A program made the position numbers and the translations under genes. From contig PIZR01000004.1 of the NCBI GenBank assembly GCA_002835675.1, positions 445,966 through 509,965 of the forward strand: 64,000 nucleotides of DNA, read 5' to 3'. This stretch comes from Bacillus sp. BA3 (GTDB lineage: Bacteria > Bacillota > Bacilli > Bacillales > DSM-1321). This document shows positions 33,476 through 43,099 of the stretch, piece after piece. The notes under the pieces were generated by a model. It was not told the origin of the DNA. It saw only the letters and a program-made list of their open reading frames with translations, and did not search any database. How positions within the stretch are numbered: position 1 is the stretch's first letter; each line of letters starts with the position of its first letter.

Positions 33476-34726
33476 TCAATTCTTCTTCAAGGCAAATTCG
33501 CGATCGAGTCCGCCAAAAACCACATTTCCATCGACCATAACGGCAGCACGCGTCGATCTCCTGGCAACTGCCTCGGCCGCACATGATGCATCCACAAAAA
33601 CCATACTTGCGTCATTTCCCACATTCGGCCATAAACGATTACCTTCATGGTCCAGTGTCTTGACCCCGCCCGTAATGAATTGAAGCGATTGGGACAATGC
33701 ATACTCGTCCTTCCAGTTATACCTCTCGGCCAATCGGCCGGCCTTTTCCAGCATATCTCCGGTACCGAATGGTGACCAGGAGTCATAAAAGCCATCGCAT
33801 CCGAGAGCAACATGGACACCTTTTTCATGCAGTGAATCAATCGGGGGAATGACCCGGTTAATCGGAACTGTAGACATGACGGCTATCCCCAGGTTTGATA
33901 ATTCACCGGCCAGTTCATTTGATTCTCCGATTGAAACATCACCAAGTGCGAAAGCATGACTGATGGCCGCTCTGTTTTTCCACCCTGCTTCATCGATCAA
34001 AGAAGCCAGTTTCTTGATCGTATATAAACCAAGATGACCGGGATCATGTATATGAATATCAATATCTGCATCAAATTCAATGGCCAGATCAACCATTTCA
34101 TATAGGGAAGCTTCTATATTATTATCCACTCCGCCAGGATCCAGGCCGCCCACTAATGACGCCCCTTCTTTCATCGCCTGTCTCATCAGCCCTTTTGAAT
34201 TCGTTCTTAGCAGTCCATGCTGCGGGAAAGCCACGATCTCATATGTCATTTTCCCTTTGAAACGATATAGTGCACTTTGAATCTCTTCCAAGTTTTTCAT
34301 ACCGATGTATGGATCGATGTTAACATGCGTCCTTACATGCGTCGCCCCGCCGCTTAACAATAGTTGAAGCATCCGTTCAGCCCGGAGCCGCCCAGTTTCA
34401 GCCAGTTCAGCAAGCTCTTTTGCTTCTAATCTTAAGCGTTCGATTAAGTTCGGAACCGGAGTGCATGATTTCCATGGCAGTCCTAAATAAGTCTTGTCAA
34501 GATGGTTATGCATCTCTTTAAAAGGAGGAAGTGCAAGCAGCTTTCCCGCGTCGTGAACAGGACCATCCGTTTTCAAAGGCATAGTTGAAGCCAATTGCAA
34601 ATCCTTTATGACCCCATTTTGTATATACATGTTGTATGTAGCTGTCTTCGTCCGATCAATTCGTTCATTCTCAAAAACAAATCCACTATCAAGCGTAACG
34701 TTTGTAAGCCAGTATGCTTCATTCAT
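33476..34726 (-). CDS. CodA-like amidohydrolase/deaminase, paralogue 2
   Basis: The 416-aa product has the same domain plan as its neighbours: N-terminal composite beta segment, HNH metal motif in FKEMHNHLDKTYLG, VAFPQHGLLRTNS, IHIHDPGHLG, SHAFALGDVS, and GCDGFYDSWSPFGTGD with the catalytic Asp. Compared with paralogue 1, it has GGLDPGG where that has GGVDPAT, and a different loop after the catalytic Asp, so substrate range may differ. The ATG at 34726 follows a weak GAGAG site. It lies 24 bp after paralogue 1. Confidence 0.85.
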   Translation of the reverse strand: MNEAYWLTNVTLDSGFVFENERIDRTKTATYNMYIQNGVIKDLQLASTMPLKTDGPVHDAGKLLALPPFKEMHNHLDKTYLGLPWKSCTPVPNLIERLRLEAKELAELAETGRLRAERMLQLLLSGGATHVRTHVNIDPYIGMKNLEEIQSALYRFKGKMTYEIVAFPQHGLLRTNSKGLMRQAMKEGASLVGGLDPGGVDNNIEASLYEMVDLAIEFDADIDIHIHDPGHLGLYTIKKLASLIDEAGWKNRAAISHAFALGDVSIGESNELAGELSNLGIAVMSTVPINRVIPPIDSLHEKGVHVALGCDGFYDSWSPFGTGDMLEKAGRLAERYNWKDEYALSQSLQFITGGVKTLDHEGNRLWPNVGNDASMVFVDASCAAEAVARRSTRAAVMVDGNVVFGGLDREFALKKN

Positions 34727-34750
34727 CAAATCACTCTCTTTAATAGAAGA

Positions 34751-35998
34751 TTAAACACCTGTCGTCTCAAAAGATGAAATAGATCCGCTAACAACATTGC
34801 CCCTGAAGATGACAGCGGCACGCTTTGCCCTTCTAGCCACCGCTTCCGCTGAACAGCTTGCTTCAAGCAAAACGATATTCGCCTCATCCCCGACATTAGG
34901 CCATGTCTTGACCCCGTCTTGATTTAATGGGGTCTTCCCACCTGTTATGAATTGCAGGCTTTGCGCTAAGGAACGTTCTTCAATCATGCGGAACCTCTCT
35001 GCAAGGCGACCGGCCTTTTCCAGATTGTCCCCGATGCCAAAGGGTGTCCAATGATCAGTGATGCTATCATTACCCAATTCGACTTTCACCCCTTTTTCAT
35101 GAAGCAGGGGGATGGGGATCGTTCTGAAGATGGGCACAGTGGATGTAATCGATATGCCTGTTTCCGAAAATCTTTCGGCGATGCCCGTTGCCTCCGGGAC
35201 TGAAAGATCTGCCAAACCGCTGGCATGGCTAACCGTTACCCTTCCTTGCCAGCCTGCGTCTTCCGTAAGTGAAGCTAGGCGTTGCATGGTGAAGAGACCA
35301 AGGTGATCCGGATCATGTAAATGGACATCGATATCGGAATTGTATTCAACCGCGATATCCATGATCGTTTCAAGTGACCGCTCTATGTTTTCATCAATGG
35401 TGGCTGGATCCACGCCTCCTACCAGATTTGCCCCATTCCTCATGGCCTCCCTTACTAAACCAGCGGAATTGCTGCGTAATAGTCCATGCTGCGGAAATGC
35501 GACGATTTCATACGTCAATTTATCACTATATCCTTCAAGTGCCTGAATGGTCGCCTCTAAGTTTTTCAGTCCTATAACGGGGTCGATGTTGCAATGTGTA
35601 CGAATATGGGTAGATCCGAATTCCAATAATAAATCCAGCATTTTTTCTGCCCTTACTTTAGCGGTAGGCAATAATTCTGGCAGTAAAACCTGCTCTTCCT
35701 CTATCCGGGTTTTCACGCCATTAATGGCAGGCATGCAAGCCTTCCACGGACCGCCATAATAGGTTTTATCAATGTGGATATGCATTTCCTTAAACGAGGG
35801 GACCATAAGGAGGCCGTGAACATCATGCTGCGGGTCCTGATCAGTTATCGATTCCTTCGCCAATAAAATGGAGGATATTTTTCCATTTTCAATCTTGATG
35901 TGGTAATGACCGGTTTCAGTGCCGGTGATCGTTTCATTTTCATTATAAGTAAAACCATTTTCCAAGCGTACATTCGTCAACCAATACGATTGAGACAT
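34751..35998 (-). CDS. CodA-like amidohydrolase/deaminase, paralogue 1
   Basis: The 415-aa product is first in the three-gene operon. Metal motif HIH in FKEMHIHIDKTYYG, then VAFPQHGLLRSNS, VHLHDPDHLG, SHASGLADLS and GNDSITDHWTPFG. The start at 35998 (AAGGGTGA upstream) aligns with the paralogues. A conserved activator-type promoter lies 40-110 nt upstream (TTTACT repeats, TATAAT at 36041-36046). Cytosolic, because no signal peptide is present. Confidence 0.85.
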   Translation of the reverse strand: MSQSYWLTNVRLENGFTYNENETITGTETGHYHIKIENGKISSILLAKESITDQDPQHDVHGLLMVPSFKEMHIHIDKTYYGGPWKACMPAINGVKTRIEEEQVLLPELLPTAKVRAEKMLDLLLEFGSTHIRTHCNIDPVIGLKNLEATIQALEGYSDKLTYEIVAFPQHGLLRSNSAGLVREAMRNGANLVGGVDPATIDENIERSLETIMDIAVEYNSDIDVHLHDPDHLGLFTMQRLASLTEDAGWQGRVTVSHASGLADLSVPEATGIAERFSETGISITSTVPIFRTIPIPLLHEKGVKVELGNDSITDHWTPFGIGDNLEKAGRLAERFRMIEERSLAQSLQFITGGKTPLNQDGVKTWPNVGDEANIVLLEASCSAEAVARRAKRAAVIFRGNVVSGSISSFETTGV

Positions 35999-36040
35999 TA
36001 AACTCACCCTTCCATTTCAGATTGAACATGCATCACTTTC

Positions 36041-36104
36041 ATTATAGTTTTAAAGTTCAGCAAATAATTTCAGAATTTTTACTCGTTTTTATGTTATTTT
36101 TACT
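36041..36104 (-). promoter_or_regulatory. Activator-type promoter 1 (TTTACT direct repeats)
   Basis: TTTACT at 36078-36083 and 36099-36104 (plus strand) repeats with a 21-bp period. On the minus strand TATAAT (36046-36041) starts exactly 37 nt from the first base of the proximal repeat; the -35 position (AATTAT) is poor. Promoters at 38332 and 43100 have the same geometry. Confidence 0.75.
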
Positions 36105-36165
36105 TATTGTGCCAAAGAAAAAGGCTCCCTAAAATGGATGAACTCTTTCAGATTGGAGGCAACTC

Positions 36166-36345
36166 TATGAAAACTCAGTTTGCCTGCAGTTTTTTATTTA
36201 ATAAGTTCAATTGATTTAGAAAGCCGCTCCCTTTTTTTGTAGACGTTGATTGAAACGTAAGGCACTCGCTTTCCGCGGGCGGTCCGGGAGCCTCCTCGGC
36301 GTTTGCGCCTGTGGGGTCGTGCTTTTTCGCAAATCTCTTCAATCC
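36166..36345 (+). repeat. Dispersed intergenic repeat copy with reversed hairpin end
   Basis: ACTCAGTTTGCCTGCAGTTTT, then GTTGATTGAAACGTAAGGC, CTTTCCGCGGGCGGTCCGGG, AGCCTCCTCGGCG and GCGCCTGTGGGGTC. The 3' part is lost. The Opp-type binding-protein gene lies on its other side. Confidence 0.75.
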
Positions 36346-36394
36346 AATGAGGATTACAGAAAAAAAACATAAAGACCGGAGCACCTTATTCGAT

Positions 36395-36530
36395 ACGGTG
36401 CACTGTCTTGGGCGATTGACGCAGTTTATCGACCTAAACCACACAATATTCGGCCGTTCACGCACAGCATTCGAACTACCCAACACTATATTCGACCGTT
36501 CACGAATTTTTTTCGACCTTCACCTCACTT
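36395..36530. repeat. Degenerate TTCGACC tandem motif
   Basis: TATTCGA, TTATCGACC, TATTCGGCCGTTCACG, ATTCGAACT, TATTCGACCGTTCACG and TTCGACC occur at about 20-25-nt steps. The reverse complement of the same motif is clustered at 59879-59952. Confidence 0.5.
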
Positions 36531-36676
36531 TTCGGACTCCAATCCTTGTTCCAATCAACTTTGTTAGAACATTTAGATCGTAACCTTATCTGAGGAAATG
36601 AAAATGCTTTGGGTCAATTGGTTCGGGATCATCATTTGATTAAATATCGTTTTCCGAACCCCATTCGTTTACAAAA

Positions 36677-36716
36677 TGAAAGGCTCACCCTAAAATGGAT
36701 GAACCCTTTGTTCTTT
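36677..36716 (-). terminator. Imperfect terminator after the second binding-protein gene
   Basis: AAAGGGTTCATCC and GGGTGAGCCTTT pair imperfectly on the minus strand, followed by CATTTTG. A near copy (aaaggctccctaaaatggat) lies at 36120-36145. Confidence 0.45.
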
Positions 36717-36724
36717 TCTGCGCA

Positions 36725-38290
36725 TCACTTTATCGTTACGTCATTTATCTCCAGATAACCTGAAGGGCTGATTGAAAATCCTTTTACATCTTTCGCGACT
36801 GCAGCAACATTTTCTATGACCCTTACAGGAATATACGGGGTGTCACCCATCTCGATTTCCTGTGCCTCTGCGTATAGTTCTTTGCGCTTCTCTTCTTCTT
36901 TTTCCTTCCTGGCGGCATCTATTAAACGATCAACCTTTTGATTGCTGTAAAAGAATGTATTGCCTGCCGCTCCCTGTGAATCGGTATGAAATAGATTATA
37001 TTGATTATAATCAGCATCGCCGGTCGCGTTTCTCCAACTGATGATGAACATTTCCGATTGCCCTTTATTCACTTGTTCCACGAACGAACCGTACTCCATC
37101 ACCTGTACCTTCAAATTAATGCCGATACCCTTCAGTTGGGATTGCAGGACCTCGGCCAAGTTAACTCTTTCTTTACTGTCCATTGTCAGGATGGTTGCAT
37201 CCAGTCCCTCAGAATATCCAGCTTCGGCCATCAGTTTCTTTGCTTCCTTCAGGTTGTAATCATAGGCTTCGAGATCTTCGTTGTACCCGAATACTTTAGA
37301 GCCCATCAAGGAGTTCGCCTTTACTCCCACATTATTAAAGACCCCCTTGATGATCGAGTCCATTTCAATGGCATGAGCAATGGCTTTACGTACCTTTACA
37401 TCATTGAACGGTTCATTATTGACATTGAACCCTAAATATTCGGTTCCATACCCTTCACTGCGGTAAACGTCCATTGCCGGTGAAGATTCCACCTGGTCCA
37501 TTACAGCAACAGGAAGAGGCTCTGCGATATGCGCTTCACCGGTTTCTATCATCGATATCCTCGTGGAGTCTTCCGGGACGACCTTGAATAGAACCTTGTC
37601 CACTTTTGGCTCATCTCCCCAATAGCTGTCGTTTTTCTTCAATATGATTTCCTGGCCCGGGGACCATGAATCAAAAACGAAAGGACCTGTTCCATTCGGT
37701 TCCTGGATAATCTTTTTGCCATACTTTTCAATCGTTTTCGGACTGATGATTCCGCCTTCATGATTCGCCAATATGGAAAGGAGAGGGGAAAAAGGTTCCT
37801 TCAGAATGAATTGCACGGTAAATTCATCAACCGGTTTCACCTCTTTTACCATATCGAATACTACCGCTCTGGGAGAAGCGACCTTCGGATCTAATAGACG
37901 CTCAAACGTCTTTTTTACCGCATCTGCATTAAATGGTGTGCCATCATGAAACTTTACATCTTCCCTAAGCTTGAATTCCCAGGTCGTGTCATTTATTTGC
38001 TTCCATTTTTCTGCTAGCATTGGCTGTATCTCACTATTCTCATCCCGTTGTACAAGACCTTCATAGATTTTATGGTGAGTGACGCTAGCGGCGTTAATCG
38101 TGGACATGAACTGCTGATCCAGATTCTCAGCGTCGGATAAGCGGGCAATAACCAATGTGCCCCCTTCGTTTGATGCTCTGTTCGGATCACTTGCTGTTGT
38201 GCTTACGTCATTGTTAGAAGAACAGCCTGTAATGATGATGGCCATGATCATGACTAGAAAAAACTTTCCTGTCCCACGTTTTAACCCCAT
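36725..38290 (-). CDS. Opp/Dpp-type extracellular solute-binding lipoprotein, copy 2
   Basis: The 521-aa product has a signal peptide with lipobox ITGC and the SBP_bac_5 fold. Typical motifs are LAEKWKQINDTTWEFKLRED, VKFHDGTPFNADAVKKTFER and GTGPFVFDSWSPGQEIILKK. It captures peptides or other small substrates for an ABC importer. It is clearly a paralogue of the binding protein at 41467 and could deliver a second substrate to the single Opp-type importer at 43234-47092. Its own promoter carries TTTACT repeats. Confidence 0.9.
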   Translation of the reverse strand: MGLKRGTGKFFLVMIMAIIITGCSSNNDVSTTASDPNRASNEGGTLVIARLSDAENLDQQFMSTINAASVTHHKIYEGLVQRDENSEIQPMLAEKWKQINDTTWEFKLREDVKFHDGTPFNADAVKKTFERLLDPKVASPRAVVFDMVKEVKPVDEFTVQFILKEPFSPLLSILANHEGGIISPKTIEKYGKKIIQEPNGTGPFVFDSWSPGQEIILKKNDSYWGDEPKVDKVLFKVVPEDSTRISMIETGEAHIAEPLPVAVMDQVESSPAMDVYRSEGYGTEYLGFNVNNEPFNDVKVRKAIAHAIEMDSIIKGVFNNVGVKANSLMGSKVFGYNEDLEAYDYNLKEAKKLMAEAGYSEGLDATILTMDSKERVNLAEVLQSQLKGIGINLKVQVMEYGSFVEQVNKGQSEMFIISWRNATGDADYNQYNLFHTDSQGAAGNTFFYSNQKVDRLIDAARKEKEEEKRKELYAEAQEIEMGDTPYIPVRVIENVAAVAKDVKGFSISPSGYLEINDVTIK

Positions 38291-38331
38291 GGACTTCGAC
38301 CTCCCGATTTCATTTTTTGAACACTTATCTA

Positions 38332-38395
38332 ATTATAGGAAATATTCTGACTATTCATTTCAAATATCTTTACTATGTTTTTCATTTTCTTTACT
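38332..38395 (-). promoter_or_regulatory. Activator-type promoter 2 (TTTACT direct repeats)
   Basis: TTTACT at 38369-38374 and 38390-38395, 21-bp period; TATAAT on the minus strand at 38337-38332, again 37 nt from the proximal repeat. The distal repeat overlaps the stop codon of the amidohydrolase upstream. Confidence 0.75.
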
Positions 38396-39890
38396 TGTTT
38401 TCATAAATGGCTTCTGGATCGCTTATCGATTCCACGACCTTGAATGATGGCTTAAACAATTCTTTCTCGGGAAGCTCCTGATAATCCCTTTCCATATATC
38501 CTTTTCTCATCTTTTTAAAATATTGCTGCCCCTTATATTTGATTTCCGTTAAATCAAGTTCGGGGATTATTTGATCCTTCATGACCACCTTTCCATTGAT
38601 GATCGATAATTTAACGTCCCTCCCGGACCCGCTTACGAACATGGTTCGAATCGGATCATCGATTACCCCCATATGAAAACCATCCAAGTCAATCGCGATT
38701 ATATCCGCCTTGGCCCCAACTGCGATGCGTCCTAAATCGTTCCTGCCAAGAAAGGCGGCCGCATCAATTGTGGCTGACCGAAAGAAATCGGCATATACAG
38801 AGCCTTCCGTTTCTCCTTCCGCCAGCCGTGAGAGCATGCTGCCTGTCCTAACGTTCTGGAACATATCCGGAGGGAATGTGTCCGTTCCAAGGGCTATATT
38901 GATCCCAGCCCGTTTATATTTAGCGAAAGATTCCAACCCTTCCCCATGCCTACCGATGATCAGCGGGCAATGAATCACCGTTGTATTCGTTTCAGCAAGC
39001 AGCTTCAAGTCATCGCCCTGGCCATATTTCGCTTTACTATATCCTGAAACAAAGTGGGAGTGCGGGATCCCTGTTCTTGGACCGAGAAAGCCAAGGTCGT
39101 ATAAATATCTGATCGGTGTAACATGATGGGCTTCCCATATGGTGTTGAATTCAAAACTTCCTTGTGCAGCATGAAGCTTTATGGGTACTTCCAATTTTTC
39201 GCTGTAATATTTAATCTGTTTTAATTGCTCTGCCGTTTGAGACTCTATACGTTCTGGAGCAAGCATCCCCCTGACCATGCCTTCATAGGCTCCATCGAAT
39301 TTCCCCACAAACTCGACCGCTTTCCGTAACCCTGCTTCACCGGCTTTTTCATCCCAATGCAGTTTAATTTTCCCGTCAGGCTGGACGACTCTCATTCCTG
39401 ATTGGAAACTCGGACCAAGGTAAATCCTTAATCCCAATCCAGCGGCATGTTCTGCCGCAGCTGCCAATTCATCATAGGTTTCAGCCCAGCTTTTATAAAA
39501 AACGGAAGTGATGGGCATCGCCGTCGTCACGCCATGAAGAATGAGTTGTGAATAAGCATATAGTGATTTAAAAGCTTCTTCTTCCTCGGTCATTAATTCA
39601 GGATGTCCGCTTTTTATATAATTCTCTGACCAAAGAAGGTTTTTCTGTCTGTCGGCACCGGCTTCAAAATGTAAAATATCATGGTCAATGTCCCCTAATG
39701 CATTTAAATCTATGAACCCGGGACTGATAATGGCGTTACCGGCATCCATTACCTTGTCCACTTCTTCAGGATAATTTTTTCCGACATACAGAATCGTGTC
39801 TTTTTCATAAACGATTTCTGCGTTTTCCAAAATGACATGATCGTTTCCATCATATCCAATTACATATCTTCCTTTAAGCTTGGTTTTCAT
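38391..39890 (-). CDS. Amidohydrolase family protein with altered HxH metal motif
   Basis: The 499-aa product has the ATZ/TRZ-like amidohydrolase plan: composite beta N-terminus, VPIKLHAAQGS (metal His), GIPHSHFVSG, and GTDTFPPDMFQNVRTGS with the catalytic Asp. At the usual first motif, where HxH is expected after PGFID, it reads LNALGDIDHD, so the metal-binding pair is replaced. Some divergent family members also show this, and DIDH could take over. It lies 1 bp after the neighbouring amidohydrolase and is co-transcribed with it. The reaction is not predictable. Confidence 0.8.
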   Translation of the reverse strand: MKTKLKGRYVIGYDGNDHVILENAEIVYEKDTILYVGKNYPEEVDKVMDAGNAIISPGFIDLNALGDIDHDILHFEAGADRQKNLLWSENYIKSGHPELMTEEEEAFKSLYAYSQLILHGVTTAMPITSVFYKSWAETYDELAAAAEHAAGLGLRIYLGPSFQSGMRVVQPDGKIKLHWDEKAGEAGLRKAVEFVGKFDGAYEGMVRGMLAPERIESQTAEQLKQIKYYSEKLEVPIKLHAAQGSFEFNTIWEAHHVTPIRYLYDLGFLGPRTGIPHSHFVSGYSKAKYGQGDDLKLLAETNTTVIHCPLIIGRHGEGLESFAKYKRAGINIALGTDTFPPDMFQNVRTGSMLSRLAEGETEGSVYADFFRSATIDAAAFLGRNDLGRIAVGAKADIIAIDLDGFHMGVIDDPIRTMFVSGSGRDVKLSIINGKVVMKDQIIPELDLTEIKYKGQQYFKKMRKGYMERDYQELPEKELFKPSFKVVESISDPEAIYENK

Positions 39891-39891
39891 C

Positions 39892-41400
39892 TTATTCCCC
39901 TTTCACCATCACGGCAGCGTCTTCGCGTTCGTCATATCGCTTTTCATCTACATAGGCCCTGGCATGGCCCCAGAAGTATTTCGTCGGCTGCATATACTTT
40001 TCGAGCCCGGCACGCTTTATCGTTGAAAAGGCCTCCTCATTCGCTTCATCAAGCACTGTACTTTCATGGACCGTCCGTACTTTCCTTCCTTCCATGATCA
40101 ATTTGCCATCCACGATGACATGCTCCACATCATTCGCCACTGCTTGAAATACAAGCCGGTGAACATGCATGAATTCAGGGGTCAGATGAGGCTGATGCAG
40201 ATTGACCGTAATGACATCCGCTTTTTTCCCGATCTCAAGGGAGCCTATTTCATCATCCCAGCCAATGCATTTCGCAGCATCTATTGTGATCATTTCCAAC
40301 AGCTTGCCTGGAGGTAAATAATAGTAGTCCCTAAGCGCTGCCTGGTGAACAAACTGTGTTTTCCTCATTGCCTGAAACATATCAAAGCTTGTGGAAGGGG
40401 AAGTCCCATCCGTGGAGATTGCCACAGTTGTCCCCATCTCCAATAATTCGGTTATCGGGGTACGGGCATGAACCTGGCCAAAACCAGGTGATGCACTGAC
40501 GTTGGTACCTGTTTCAGCCAGTATTCTTGCCTCATCGAAGGAAATGCCCCGACAATGCTGTAAATGGACATCTGGACCCAATAGGGCATTTTCCTTATCC
40601 TGTATCGCTAAATGAATCATCCCGCCAAAGGCATCTGAGTGAATTCGTGTTTTATATTTCCTGGCAATCTCCCTTATTTTCTTCGCTTGATAAAGGTCAT
40701 GATCAGTCAGCCCATAAAGCCTGTCCGGTGAGGTGGGATTCGAGGGATCCACTGATGTAACGATGACAAATGGTGTAATGAAGGCTCTCGTGCGGTCTTC
40801 ATTCGCATGGTTCAGCGCCTCGATTACAGCTTCCGCCCCCTGTAACACTTCTTCATAGGAAACTTCCCTTACCACTCGCTTTCCGTCGATCCACCGGCTG
40901 AATGAATGGGGCCATGGAGGGTTGCAAGGACCCGTGCATACCACATCCCTGATTCCCACTTCGGCGTATGCTTTTGCATGATTGATGGCGAAAATCGGTT
41001 CATCGGACCGCGGCATGGATCCCAACACGCTAACCCCAGTTGTCACGCCCGCCTTTAATCTCTCAAGCGAGGATAGCTTTCCTTCGTAATACCAAAAGTC
41101 ATCCGTAACAAAATGCTTATACGCATTCGTCATGATCGGCATCCAAAAATCAATATTCTCCATTGCAATCGTTTTGAACATGGAATGCCCCCCATGACCA
41201 TGAACATCTATCAATCCAGGCAATATGCACTGATGGCTGCAATCCATGACTTTAACTGCCTCATACTTCAATTTCAGTTTTTCCGTTGAATCTACGGCTA
41301 AAATCCTTCCTTGATGTATGGCAATGGCGCCATCTTGCAGAATTCTCCTGTTTTGATCCATGGTTATCACGGTCCCATGGATTAGCAGTAAATCTATCAT
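39892..41400 (-). CDS. ATZ/TRZ-like amidohydrolase
   Basis: The 502-aa product has the full metal set: PGLIDVHGHGGHS (HGH), IHSDAFGGMIHLA, HLQHCRGI and STDGTSPSTSFDMF with the catalytic Asp. Families with this plan deaminate or dechlorinate N-heterocycles (guanine, S-adenosylhomocysteine, s-triazines). The ATG at 41400 has AGGAGG 8 nt upstream; ten further upstream codons are not used. It is separated from the binding-protein gene by a stem-loop, and followed after 1 bp by a second amidohydrolase, which suggests a two-step or heteromeric activity. Confidence 0.88.
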   Translation of the reverse strand: MIDLLLIHGTVITMDQNRRILQDGAIAIHQGRILAVDSTEKLKLKYEAVKVMDCSHQCILPGLIDVHGHGGHSMFKTIAMENIDFWMPIMTNAYKHFVTDDFWYYEGKLSSLERLKAGVTTGVSVLGSMPRSDEPIFAINHAKAYAEVGIRDVVCTGPCNPPWPHSFSRWIDGKRVVREVSYEEVLQGAEAVIEALNHANEDRTRAFITPFVIVTSVDPSNPTSPDRLYGLTDHDLYQAKKIREIARKYKTRIHSDAFGGMIHLAIQDKENALLGPDVHLQHCRGISFDEARILAETGTNVSASPGFGQVHARTPITELLEMGTTVAISTDGTSPSTSFDMFQAMRKTQFVHQAALRDYYYLPPGKLLEMITIDAAKCIGWDDEIGSLEIGKKADVITVNLHQPHLTPEFMHVHRLVFQAVANDVEHVIVDGKLIMEGRKVRTVHESTVLDEANEEAFSTIKRAGLEKYMQPTKYFWGHARAYVDEKRYDEREDAAVMVKGE

Positions 41401-41420
41401 ATTTTCCCCTCCTAATTGAG

Positions 41421-41455
41421 AAGGCAGCATAACTTCCTTATGCTGCCTTCCTTTT
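41421..41455 (-). promoter_or_regulatory. Intercistronic stem-loop between binding-protein and enzyme genes
   Basis: GAAGGCAGCATAA-CTTCC-TTATGCTGCCTTC is a perfect 13-bp stem. No T run follows on the minus strand. It probably protects the 3' end of the binding-protein mRNA and gives it higher abundance than the enzymes. Confidence 0.65.
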
Positions 41456-41466
41456 GTGATAAATTC

Positions 41467-43023
41467 CTACTTCACGGTTACGTCATCAAGCATTAAATAA
41501 TTTGCCGGATTCAGCCAAAGTCCTTTAACCGTCCCGCCATATACTGCCAAGTGTTCATAGTTACGGATAGGAACATATGGAACTTCTTCCCTTTCAATTG
41601 CCTGAGCCTTGGAATATAGTTCCTTACGTTTATCTCCATCCGATTCTTTACGTGCACTTTCAATCAATTTATCAACTTCCGGATTGCTATAGAATGAACT
41701 ATTTCCCGCAGCACCTTGGGATTTGCTATTGAAAAGATTGTATTGATTATAATCTCCATCCCCGGTAGCATTGCCCCAGCCGCCTATCGCTACCTGGTGC
41801 TCACCTTTGGCTGTCGCGTCAATGTAAGCCCCGTACTCAAGGACTTGAATCTTGACCTTAATTCCAATTCCTTTTAACTGGGATTGAATCACCTCGGCCA
41901 TATTGATCCTTTCCTTACGATCACTCGTCGTCAATGTAAACTCCAAACCATCCTTGACCCCCGCTTCAGTCAAGAGCTTCTTCGATTCATTAATATCATA
42001 GTCGTAGCCTTTTATATCCGGATCATAACCAAACACCTTCGGGCTCATTGTTGAATTCGCCCTCGTACCGACGTCGTTATAAACCCCTTTGATAATGGAA
42101 TCAACCTCGATGGCATGTGCGACCGCCTTACGGACCCGTACATCATCAAAGGGTTTTTTCTTAACATTGAAGCTTAAGTATTCAACTGCAAGTCCCTCCG
42201 TGCGATATAAATCCATCGTGCCTGACGCTTCGATTCTATCAATCTCCGTCACTGGCACTTGATCGGTCACATGTGCTTCACCCGTTTCTATCATTGCAAT
42301 CCTCGTGGCATCTTCAGGGACAACCTTGAATACCACCCCATCGATCTTAGGCTTATCCCCCCAATAGTCCTTGTTTTTCGAAAGTGCGATTTCTTCACCA
42401 GGCTTCCACGATTTAAAAACGAATGGCCCTGTCCCAACGGGGTTTTGAGCCAGTTTGTCACTATTTTCCTTAATCGCTTTAGGGCTGATGATGCTTCCTT
42501 CATTACTCACTAAAATCGATAACAGCGGAGCATAAGGATATTTCAGCTTGAATTGTACAGTCGTTTCGTCAACGACTTTAATTTCTTTGATCATTTCCAA
42601 TTTACCAGCCTGCGGAGAAGCTGTTGCCGGATCCAGTACCCTGTCGAAATTGGTTTTCACCGCTTCGGCATTGAATGGAGCTCCATCATGGAATTTGACT
42701 CCCTCCTGCAATTTAAACTCCCAAGTGACATCATCCAGTTGTTTCCACTCTTTTGCGAGCAGCGGTTTAGGGTTCATGTTTTTGTCAGGAACGACCAATG
42801 TTTGATAAACCTTTTCATAAACGACGTTTGCAGATGGAATGTCTGTTATGAAATGAGGGTCAAGGGTGGTCGCATCAGATAATCGCGCGACGATCAGCGT
42901 TCCTCCTTCCTTCGCTTTTTCTACTGTTTCCTTACTGCCGGTTTCTTCTGTTGCACAGCCTGATAAAACGGATGAGATGCCTAATAAAGAAGCAAAGAGC
43001 AACCCAATCATACTTTTTCTCAT
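41467..43023 (-). CDS. Opp/Dpp-type extracellular solute-binding lipoprotein, copy 1
   Basis: The 518-aa product starts at the ATG after GGGAGGAAATAGA. Signal peptide with lipobox LSGC, then SBP_bac_5 fold: LIVARLSDATTLDPHFITD, VKFHDGAPFNAEAVKTNFDR, GTGPFVFKSWKPGEEIALSK. It is divergent from the permease gene at 43234, and shares a control region with it, so it is likely the main binding protein of this ABC importer. It heads the operon that encodes two amidohydrolases. Confidence 0.92.
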   Translation of the reverse strand: MRKSMIGLLFASLLGISSVLSGCATEETGSKETVEKAKEGGTLIVARLSDATTLDPHFITDIPSANVVYEKVYQTLVVPDKNMNPKPLLAKEWKQLDDVTWEFKLQEGVKFHDGAPFNAEAVKTNFDRVLDPATASPQAGKLEMIKEIKVVDETTVQFKLKYPYAPLLSILVSNEGSIISPKAIKENSDKLAQNPVGTGPFVFKSWKPGEEIALSKNKDYWGDKPKIDGVVFKVVPEDATRIAMIETGEAHVTDQVPVTEIDRIEASGTMDLYRTEGLAVEYLSFNVKKKPFDDVRVRKAVAHAIEVDSIIKGVYNDVGTRANSTMSPKVFGYDPDIKGYDYDINESKKLLTEAGVKDGLEFTLTTSDRKERINMAEVIQSQLKGIGIKVKIQVLEYGAYIDATAKGEHQVAIGGWGNATGDGDYNQYNLFNSKSQGAAGNSSFYSNPEVDKLIESARKESDGDKRKELYSKAQAIEREEVPYVPIRNYEHLAVYGGTVKGLWLNPANYLMLDDVTVK

Positions 43024-43099
43024 TCTATTTCCTCCCTTTTCAACCTGCCTTTGTTTCTCCAAGTAACTTTCAGCTATGAGTACATCGGGCTTAATGTAA

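Noticed and set aside
36175..36486. 103-codon minus-strand frame
   Set aside because: It spans the dispersed repeat and the TCGACC motif cluster; no ribosome site.
36395..36530. CRISPR array
   Set aside because: The repeats are too short and degenerate, spacing varies, and no cas gene lies in the window.
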